A stretch of DNA of 64,000 nucleotides, from positions 80,108,731 through 80,172,730 of the forward strand of contig NC_082688.1 of the NCBI RefSeq assembly GCF_949987515.2, read 5' to 3'. Within the stretch, counting starts at the first letter, position 1. Each line of letters opens with the position of its first letter. Below, in pieces: positions 54,754 through 64,000 of this stretch. The DNA comes from Delphinus delphis. Taxonomy: Eukaryota; Chordata; Mammalia; Artiodactyla; Delphinidae. The position numbers and the translations under genes were made by a program. The notes beneath the pieces were generated by a model. That model was not told where the DNA came from. It made no database searches and was given only the letters and a program-made list of their open reading frames with translations.

Positions 54754-57263
54754 AGGAGTAAGACGTGGAGATCACAAATACATCAGAAATACATCTACAT
54801 GTGGAACAACTCCTACAGAACACCTACTGAACGCTGGCAGAAGACCTCAGACTTCCCAAAAGGCAAGAAACTCCCCACGTACCTGGGTAGGGCAAAAGAA
54901 AAAAGAAAAAACAGAGACAAAAGAATAGGGACGGGACCTGCACCAGTGGGAGGGAGCTGTGAAGGAGGAAAGGTTTCCACACACTAGGAAGCCCCTTCAC
55001 TGGCGGAGATGGGGGATGGTGGGGAGGGGAAGCTTCAGAGCCACGGAGGAGAGCGCAGCAACAGGGGTGCAGAGGGCAAAGCGGAGAGATTTCTGCATAG
55101 AGGATCCGTGCTGACCAGCACTCACCAGCCCGAGAGGCTTGTCTGCTCACCCTCCAGGGTGGGCGGAGGCTGGGAGCTGAGGCTTGGGCTTCGGAGGTCA
55201 GATCCCAAGGAGAGGACTGGGGTTGGCTGCGTGAACACAGCCTGAAGGGGGCTAGTGCGCCACAGCTAGCCGGGAGGGAGTCCGGGAAAAGTCTGGACAT
55301 GCCTAAGAGTAAGGAGACCGTTGTTTCGGGGGTGCTCAAGGAGAGGGGATTCAGAGCACCGCGTAAACGAGCTCCAGAGACAGGCGTGAGCCGCGGCTAT
55401 CAGCGCGCACCCCAGAGATGGGCATGAAACGCTAAAGCTACTGCTGCAGCCACCAAGAAGCCTGTGTGCAAGCACAGGTCACTATCCACACCTCCCTTCC
55501 GGGGAGCCTGTGCCGCCCGCCACTGCCAGGGTCCCGGGATCCAGGGACAACTTCCCCGGGAGAACGCACAGTGCGCCTCAGGCTGGTGCAACATCACTCT
55601 GGCCTCTGACGCCGCAGGCTCGCCCCGCATCCGTACCCCTCCCTCCCCCCGTCCTGAGTGAGCGAGAGCCCACTAATCAGCTTCTCCTTTAACCCTGTCC
55701 TGTCTGAGCGAAGAACAGACGCCCTCCAGCGACCTACACGCAGAGGCGGGGCCAAATCCAAAGCTGAACCCCAGGAGCTGTGCGAACAAAGAAGAGAAAG
55801 GGAAATCTCTCCCAGCAGCCTCAGGAGCAGTGGGCTAAATCTCCACAATCAACCTCATGACCCTGCATCTGTGGAATACCTGAATAGACAACGAATCATC
55901 CCAAACTGAGGCGGTCGACTTTGGGAGCAACTGTAGACTTGGGGTTTGCTGTCTGCATTTAATTTGTTCCTGGTTTTATGTTTATCTTAGTTTAGTATTT
56001 AGAGTTTATTATCATTGGTAGATTTGTTTATTGATTTGGTTGCTTTCTTCTTCCTTTTTTTTTCTTTTTTTAAAATATATACATATTTTTTTTCCTTTTT
56101 CTCTTTTTGTGAGTGTGTATGTGTATGCTTCTGTGTGTGATTTTGTCTGTATAGCTTTGCTTTTACCATTTGTCCTAGGGTTCTAGCTGTCCATTTTTTT
56201 TTTTTGTATAGTTTTTAGCGCTTGTTATCACTGGTGGATTTGTTTTTTGGTTTGGTTGCTCTCTTCTTTCTTTCTTTCCTTCTTTCTTCTCTCTCTTTTT
56301 TTTTTTTTTTTTTACTATTTTTTAATTTTTTATTTTTAATAATTATTTTTTATTTTAATAACTTTCTTTTCTTTCCTTCCTTTCTTTCTTTTTTTCTCCC
56401 TTTTCTTCTGAGCCATGTGGCTGACAGGGTCTTGGTGCTCCGGTCGGGTGTCAGGCCTCTGCCTCTGAGGTGGGAGAGCCAAGTTCAGGACACTGGTGCA
56501 CCAGAGACCTCCCGGCTCCTTGTAATATCAAATGGTGAAAACTTTCCCAGAGATCTCCATCTCAACACTAAGACCCAACTCCGCTCAATGACCAGCAAGC
56601 TACAGTGCTGAACACCCTATGCCAAACAACTAGCAAGACAGGAACACAACCCCATCCATTAGCAGAGAGTCTGCATAAAATCATAATAAGGTCACAGACA
56701 CCCCAAAACACGGTCTTGCCCACCAGAAAGACAAGATCCAGCCTCGTCCACTAGAACACAGGCACTAGTCCCCTCCACCAGTAAGCCCACACAACCCACT
56801 GAACCAACCTTAGCCACTGGGGGCAGACACCAAAAACAGCGGGAACTATGAACCTGAAGCCTGCGAAAAGGAGACCCCAAACACAGTAAGTTAAGCAAAA
56901 TGAGAAGACAAAGAAACACACAGCAGATGAAGGAGCAAGGTAAAAACCCATCAGACCAAACAAATGAAGAGGAAATAGGCAGTCTACCTGAAAAAGAATT
57001 CAGAGAAATGATAGTAAAGATGATCCAAAATCTTGGGAATAGGATGGAGAAAATACAAGAAACGTTTAACAAGGACTAGAAGACCTAAACAGCAAACAAA
57101 CAATGATGAACAACACAATAAATGAAATTTAAGATTCTCTAGAAGGAATCAATAGCAGAATAACTGAGGCAGAAGAATGGATAAGTGACCTGGAAGATAA
57201 AATAGTGGAAATAACTACCTCAGAGCAGAATAAAGAAAAAAGAATGAAAAGAATTGAGGACAG

Positions 57264-57474
57264 GGCTTCCCTGGTGGCACAGTGGTTGAGAGTCCACCTG
57301 CCGATGCAGCGGGCACTGGTTCGTGCCCCGGTCTGGGAAGACCCCACGTGCCACGGAGCGGCTGGGCCTGTGAGCCATGGCTGCTAAGCCTGCGCGAACA
57401 GAGCGTGTGCTCCGCAACGGGAGAGGCCACAACAGTGAGAGGGGCCCGCGTACCACAAAAAAGAAAGGAAAAAA
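57264..57474 (+). mobile_element. CHR-type SINE, short GC-rich subtype, in L1-B ORF1
   Basis: 'ggcttccctggtggcacagt' to 'gcccgcgtaccac' and an A-rich tail. The ORF1 segment 'aaaagaattgaggacag' (57247-57263) is repeated as 'aaaagaactgaggacag' after it. Confidence 0.92.
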
Positions 57475-57527
57475 AAGAACTGAGGACAGGCTTAGAGACC
57501 TCTGGGACAATATTAAATGCACCAACA

Positions 57528-57881
57528 GGGCTTCCCTGATGGCGCAGTGGTTAAGAATCTGCCTGCCAGTGCAGGGGTCATGGGTTCGAGCCCTAGTTGG
57601 GGAAGATCCCACATGCCATGGAGCAACTATGCCTGTGTGCCACAACTACTGAGCCTGTGCTCTAGAGCCCACAAGCCACGACTGCTGAGCCTGTGTGCCA
57701 CAACTACTGAAGCCCGTGTGCCTAGAGCCAGTGCTCTGCAGCAAGAGAAGCCACTGCCATAAGAATCCTACGCACTGCAACGAAGAGTAGCTCCTGCTCG
57801 CAGCAACTAGAGAAAGCCCGCGCACAGCAACGAACACACAACACAGCCAAACATAAAAAAATAAATTAATTAAAAAAAAAA
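57528..57881 (+). mobile_element. CHR-type SINE, long subtype, in L1-B ORF1
   Basis: Full-length long SINE. The TSD gcaccaaca lies at 57519-57527 and 57883-57891, in ORF1 sequence. Confidence 0.92.
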
Positions 57882-59986
57882 CGCACCAACATTCGAATTA
57901 TAGGGGTCCGAGAAGAAGAAGAGAAAAAGAAAGGGACTGAAAAAATATTTGAAGAGATTATAGTTGAAAACTTCCCTAATACGGGAAAGGAAATAGTCAA
58001 GTCCAGGAAGTGCAAAGAGTCCCATACAGAATAAACCCAAGGAGAAACATGCCAAGACACACATTAATCAAACTACCAAAATTAAACACAAAGGAAAACT
58101 ATTAAAAGCAAGGAAAAACAACAAATAACATACAAGGGAATCCCCATAAGGTTAACAGCTGATCTTTCAGCAGAAACTCTGCAAACTAGAAGGGAATGGC
58201 AGGACATATTTAAAGTGATGAAAGGGAAAAACCTACAACCAAGATTGCTCTACCCAGGAAGGATCTCATTCAGATTTGATGGAGAAATTAAAACCTTTCC
58301 AGACAAGCAAAAGCTAAGAGAATTCAGCACCACCAAACCAGGTTTACAACAAATGCTAAAGGAACTTCTCTAAGCAGGAAACACAAGAGAAGGAAAAGAC
58401 CTACAATAACAAACCCAAAACAATTAAGAAAATGGTAATAGGAACAAACATATCGATAATTACCTTAAATGTAAATGGATTAAATGCTCCAACCAAAAGA
58501 CACAGACTGGCTGAATGGATACAAAAACAAGACCCATATATATGCTGTCTACAAGAGACCCACTTCAGACCTAGGGACACATACAGACTGAAAGTAAGGG
58601 GATGGAAAATGATATTCCATGCAAATGAAAATCAAAAGAAAGCTGGAGTAGCAAGTCTCATATCAGATAAAACAGATGTTAAAATAAAGACTATTATAAG
58701 AGACAAGGACACTACATAATGATCAAGGGATCAATCCAAGAAGAAGATATAACAATTGTAAATATTTATGCACCCAACATAGGAGCACCTCAGTACATAA
58801 GGCAAATGCTAACAGCCATGAAAGGGGAAATTGACAGCAACACAATCACAGTAGGGGACTTCCACACCCCACTTTCACCAATGGACAGATCATCCAAACA
58901 GAAAACAAATAAGGAAACACAAGCTTTAGATGATACATTAAACAAGATGGACTTAATTGATATTTATAGGACATTCCATCCAAAAACAAAAGAATACACT
59001 TTCTTCTCAAGTGCTCATGGAACATTCTCCAGGATAGATCATATCTTGGGTCACAAATCAAGCCTTGGTAAATTTAAGAAAATTGAAATCATATCAAGTG
59101 TCTTTTCCAACCACAAAGCTATGAGACTAGATAACAATTACAGGAAAAAAAATCTGTAAAAAATACAAGCATATGGAGACTAAACAATACACTACTTAAT
59201 AACCAAGAGATCACTGAAGAAATCAAAGAGGAAATCAAAAAATACCTAGAAACAAATGACAATGAAAACACGACTATCCCAAACCTATGGAATGCAGCAA
59301 AAGCAGTTCTAAGGGGGAAGTTTACAGCAATACAATCCTACCTCAAGAAAAAAGAAACATCTCAAATAAACAACCTAACCTTACACCTAAAGTAATTAGA
59401 GAAAGAAGAACGAAAAAACTCCCAAAGTTAGCAGAAGGAAAGAAATCATAAAGATCACAACAGAAATAAATGAAAAAGAAATGAAGGAAACAATGGCAAA
59501 CATCAATAAAACTAAAAGCTGGTTCTTTGAGAAGATAAACAAAATTGATAAACCATTAGCCAGACTCAACAAGAACAAAAGGGAGAAGACTCAAATCAAT
59601 AGATTAGAAATGAAAAGGGAGAAGTAACAACTGACACTGCAGAAATACAAAGGATCATGAGAGATTACTACAAGCAACTCTATGCCAATAAAAGGGACAA
59701 CCTGGAAGAAATGGCCAAATTCTTAGAAAAGCACAACCTTCTGAGACTGATCCAGGAAGAAATAGAAAATATAAACAGACCATTCACAAGCACTGAAATT
59801 GAGACTGTGATTAAAAACCTTCCAACAAACAAAAGCCCAGGACCAGATGGCTTCACAGGTGAATTCTATCAAACATTTAGAGAAAAGCTAACACCTGTGC
59901 TTCTCAAACTCTTCCAAAATATAGCAGAGGGAGGAACACTCGGAAACTCATTCTACAAGGCCCCCATCACCCTGATACCAAAATGA

Positions 59987-60082
<96 letters not shown>

Positions 60083-61757
60083 TAACACATTAAAAGGATC
60101 ATACACCATGATCAAGTGGGGTTTATCCCAGGAATGCAAGGATTCTTCAATATACACAAATCAATTAATGTGATATACCATATTAACAAATTGAAGGATA
60201 AAAACCATATGATCATCTCAATAGATGAAGAAAAAGCTTTTGACAAACTTCAACACCCATTTATGATAAAAACCCTCCAGAAAGAAGGCATAGAGGGAAC
60301 TTACCTCAACATAATAAAGGCCATATATGACAAACCCACAACCAACATCGTTCTCAATGGTGAAAAACTGAAACCATTTTCGCTAAGATCAGGAACAAGA
60401 CAAGGTTGCCCACTCTCACCACCTTTCCTCAACATAATTTTGGAAGTTTTAGCCACAGTAATGAGAGAAGAAAAGGAAATAAAAGGAATCCAAATTGCAA
60501 AAGAAGAAGTAAAGCTGTCACTGTTTGGAGATGACATGATACCGTACGTAGAAAATCCTAAAGATGCTACCAGAAAACTGCTAGAGATAATCAATGAATT
60601 TGGTAAAGTAGCAGGATACAAAATTAATGCACAGAAATCTCTTGCATTCCTACACACTAATGATGAAAAATGTGAAAGAGAAATTAAGGAAAACCGCCCA
60701 TTTACCATTGCACCAAAAAGAATAAAATGCCTAAGAATAAACCTACCTAAGGAGACAAAAGACCTGTATGCAGAAAACTATAAGACACTGATGAAATAAA
60801 TTAGAGATGATATGAAGAGATGGAGAGATATACCATGTTCTTGGATTGGAAGAATCAATATTGTGAAAATGACTATACTACCCAAAGCAATCTACAGATT
60901 CAACGCAATCCCTATCAAACTACCAACGGCACTTTTCACAGAACTAGAACAAAAAGTTTCACAATTTGTATGGAAACACAAAAGACCCCGAATAGCCAAA
61001 GCAATCTTGAGAAAGAAAAACGGAGCTGGAGGAATCAGGCTCCCGGACTTCAGACTATACTACAAAGCTACAGTAATCAAGACAGTATGGTACTGGCACA
61101 AAAACAGAAATACAGATCAATGGAACAGGATAGAAAGCCCAGAGATAAACCCATGCACGTATGGTTACCTTATCTTTGATAAAGGAGGCAAGAATATACA
61201 ATGGAGAAAAGACAGCCTCTTCAATAAGTGGCGCTGGGAAAACTGGACAGGTACATGTAAAAGAATGAAATTAGAACACTCCCTAACACCATATACAAAA
61301 ATAAACTCAAATGGATTAAAGACCTAAATGTAAGGCCAGACACTATCAAACTCTTAGAGGGAAACATAGGCAGAACACTCTATGACATAAATCACAGCAA
61401 GATCCTTTTTGACCCACCTCCTAGCGAAATGGAAATAAAAACAAAAATAAACAAATGGGACCTAATGAAACTTAAAAGCTTTTGCACAGCAAAGGAAACC
61501 ATAAACAAGACGAAAAGACAACCCTCAGAATGGGAGAAAATATTTGCAAATGAAGCAACTGACAAAGGATTGATCCCCAAAATTTACAAGCAGCTCATGT
61601 AGCTCAATATCAAAAAAACAAACAACCCAATCCAAAAATGGGCAGAAGACCTAAATAGACATTTCTCCAAAGAAGATATACAGATTGCCAACAAACACAT
61701 GAAAGGATGCTCAACATCACTAATCATTAGAGAAATGCAAATCAAAACTACAATGAG

Positions 61758-61982
61758 GGGCTTCCCTGGTGGCGCAGTGGTTGAGAGTCCGCCTGCCGAT
61801 GCAGGGGACGCGGGTTCGTGCCCCGGTCCGGGAAGATCCCACATGCCGCGGAGCGGCCGGGCCCGTGAGCCATGGCCACTGAGCCTGCGCGTCTGGAGCC
61901 TGTGCTCCGCAACGGGAGAGGCCACAACAGTGAGAGGCCCGCGTACCGCAAAAAAAACAAAAACAAAAACAAACAAACAAGA
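61758..61982 (+). mobile_element. CHR-type SINE, short GC-rich subtype, first of an adjacent pair
   Basis: 'ggcttccctggtggcgcagt' to 'gcccgcgtaccgc' and an A/C-rich tail. 'aaaactacaatgag' occurs before it (61744-61757) and again after it (61983-61996). Confidence 0.93.
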
Positions 61983-61997
61983 AAAACTACAATGAGG

Positions 61998-62208
61998 GGG
62001 CTTCCCTGGTGGTGCAGTGGTTGAGAGGCCGCCTGCCGATGCAGGGGACGCGGGTTCGTGACCTGGTCCGGGAAGATCCCACATGCCGCGGAGTGGCTGG
62101 GCCAGTGAGCCATGGCCGCTAAGCCTGCGTGTCCAGAGCCTGTGCTCCGCAACGGGAGAGGCCACAACAGTGAGAGGCCCGCGTACCGCAAAAAAAAAAA
62201 AAAAAAAA
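61998..62208 (+). mobile_element. CHR-type SINE, short GC-rich subtype, second of an adjacent pair
   Basis: A second short-subtype SINE begins directly after the TSD of the first, in the same orientation. After its A tail the L1 resumes at 'tctacaaacaataaatgctg', so about 50 bp of ORF2 seen in L1-A is missing. Confidence 0.93.
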
Positions 62209-63140
62209 TCTACAAACAATAAATGCTGGAGAGGGTGTGGAGAAAAGGGAACCCTCTTGCACTGTTGGTAGGAAGGTAAATTGATAGAGCCACTATGGAG
62301 AACAGTATGGAGGTTCCTTAAAAAACTAAAAATAGAACTACCATAGCAGCCAGTAATCCCACTACTGGGCATGTACCCTGAGAAAACCAGAATTCAAAAA
62401 GAGTCATATACCACAATATTTACTGCAGCTCTATTTACAATAGCCAGTACATGGAAGCAACCTAAGTGTCCATCGACAGATGAATGGATAAAGAAGATGT
62501 GGCACATATATACAATGGAATATTACTCAGCCATAAAAAGTAAATAAATCAAGTTATTTGTAGTGAGTTGGATGGACCTAGAGTCTGTCATACAGAGTGA
62601 AGTCAGAATGAGAAAAAGAAATACCATATGCTAAAACATATACATATATGGAATCTAAAAAAAAAAAAAAGATGGCTCTGAAGAACCTAGGGGCAGGACA
62701 GGAATAAAGATGCAGATGTAGAGAATGGACTTGAGGACATGGGGAAGGGGAAGGGTAAGCTGGGACGAAGTGGCATGGACCTATATATACTACCAAATGT
62801 AAAATAGATAGCTAGTGGGAAGCAGCCGCATAGCACAGGGAGATCAGCTCGGTGCTTTGGACCACCCAGAGGGGTGGGGTAGGGAAGGTGGGAGGGAGAC
62901 AGAGGAGGGAGGAGATACGGGGATATGGGTATATGTATAGCTTATTCACTTTGTTATAAAGCAGAAACTAGCACACCACTGTAAAGCAATTATACTCCAA
63001 TAAAGATGTTAAAAAAAAAAGGAAGCACTATACATAATGGTAAAGTAACATTAGGTGATGAATAATAGAGAATTGGTTAGGTAAACCATGATCCATTCAT
63101 ATGATGAAATAAATACTATGGAAGTTTTGAAAAGTATGAC

Positions 63141-63240
63141 CTTTTTTTTTTCAGTCAAAACATTTTTTCTTTATTTAGGTATAGTTGATTTACAATACTG
63201 TGTTCGTTTCAGGTATACAGCAAAGTGATTTGGTTACATA
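63141..63240 (-). mobile_element. L1: Short L1 3'UTR insertion, antisense
   Basis: Poly(T), then 'ttatttaggtatagttgatt', 'tacaatactgtgttcgtttc' and 'aggtatacagcaaagtgatt': antisense L1 3' sequence common in cetartiodactyls. It interrupts the older L1-like host. Confidence 0.7.
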
Positions 63241-63789
63241 TGATCATTTTTAATGACATGGGAAAATGTTCAATTTTTTAAACCAATAAAGGAACAATTT
63301 ACAAACAAAGTGTACCTAACATTATACCAATTTTTTTAAGATGAAAAAATAGATTCCAGTTTTTAGTAATGATTATCTTTGAGTTGGGGGTCTTACAGGT
63401 AATTATTATTTTTCATATTAGTGCCCATGTTTTCTTAAAAGCTATGTACAATCAGCATGTATTAGTTTTGTAATTAAAACACAAACATACATCTATAAAT
63501 GTTATAAAATGAAGGGATCATAAATAAGTATGTGCTTTGGGGCTGTTCCTCATCCTTATTTGGTTTCAGTACTCCACCTCTAATACTATAAGGAATTGAA
63601 TAGGATGACCCCTATGCCCACCCCAAGATCATGGTCAACTTGGACCTTCTATGAATCCACACAATGTTCTTTGCCTTGCCAAATACATTATAGCTGACTA
63701 GACTGAGAGAAGCTACTTATTCTATTTTAGACACATGATCCTAGCACAGCAGGTGTTCTCCTAGGAGCACAAATGGATGCTGGCTGGGG
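63241..63789. other. BAG1 intron; old L1-like tail then unique DNA
   Basis: 63241-63480 continues the old L1-like fragment. 63480-63789 has no recognisable feature. No BAG1 exon is found here. Confidence 0.4.
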
Positions 63790-63998
63790 TTTGGAAATAA
63801 CAGTGTTGATAACACTTACAAAGCACTTAGTATATGTCAGGCTCAAATTATGTAATTTAATCCCCACAACAGCCCTAAGAGGGAGGTACCATCATTACTC
63901 CCTTTTTACAGATGAGGAACCTGAGACAAAGGCAAACTTGCCCACAGTAACAGAAAGGATAGAGCCAGGGTCTGAACCCAGGGAGTCTGACAACAAAG
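63790..63998 (-). repeat. MIR element, antisense
   Basis: 'cacaacagccctaagaggga', 'ctttttacagatgaggaacc' and 'agccagggtctgaacccagg' are antisense MIR in order. It runs to the window edge. Confidence 0.8.
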
Positions 63999-64000
63999 TC

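Larger units (their letters stand above)
56900..58373 (+). pseudogene. L1-B ORF1, disrupted by two SINEs
   Basis: The start ATG (56900) and terminal TAA (58371-58373) are recognisable, and the N-terminal frame is better preserved than in L1-A. Two SINEs (57264-57474 and 57528-57881) lie in the coiled-coil/RRM region; other defects include a stop around 57078 and a 1-bp loss near 57908. Confidence 0.85.

Overview
The window is mammalian nuclear DNA, almost certainly from a cetacean (whale or dolphin). The tRNA-derived SINEs throughout belong to the cetartiodactyl CHR type. Many copies are the short, centrally deleted GC-rich form that I associate with whales and dolphins, and most still have intact target-site duplications (TSDs). 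The two recognisable genes, SPINK4 (+ strand) and BAG1 (- strand, tail-to-tail), match the mammalian order B4GALT1-SPINK4-BAG1-CHMP5 (human 9p13).

Layout. 1-39.8 kb is the interval upstream of SPINK4. It has no coding exon I can support. It holds an isolated CpG island at 6.48-6.99 kb, a full-length retrocopy of U1 snRNA at 8.2-8.4 kb, many SINEs (some nested), hAT, L2, MIR, LTR and old L1 remnants, a 7.6-kb full-length L1 (L1-A, 21.6-29.2 kb), a truncated antisense L1 (31.4-33.0 kb) and a 77-bp near-perfect hairpin at 34.75 kb. 39.8-47.2 kb is SPINK4. All four exons, a TATA box and a poly(A) signal are in place, but the reading frame has two stop codons, a lost exon 2 splice donor and a 2-bp frameshift in exon 4, so it is a unitary pseudogene. 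47.2-51.3 kb is intergenic. 51.3-53.95 kb is the 3' part of BAG1 (last three coding exons plus 3'UTR), which looks intact. From 53.95 kb to the end is a BAG1 intron split by a second full-length L1 (L1-B, 54.7-63.0 kb) lying antisense to BAG1 and carrying four SINE insertions of its own.

The only functional protein-coding sequence I support is the end of BAG1, a co-chaperone for Hsc70/Hsp70. The most notable biology is the loss of SPINK4, a goblet-cell Kazal protease inhibitor, with its promoter and poly(A) signal still recognisable. The rest records layered retrotransposition: SINE in SINE, SINE in L1, L1 in older L1, and an L1-type retrocopy of U1. Repeat family names are from memory of consensus sequences; no database search was possible.
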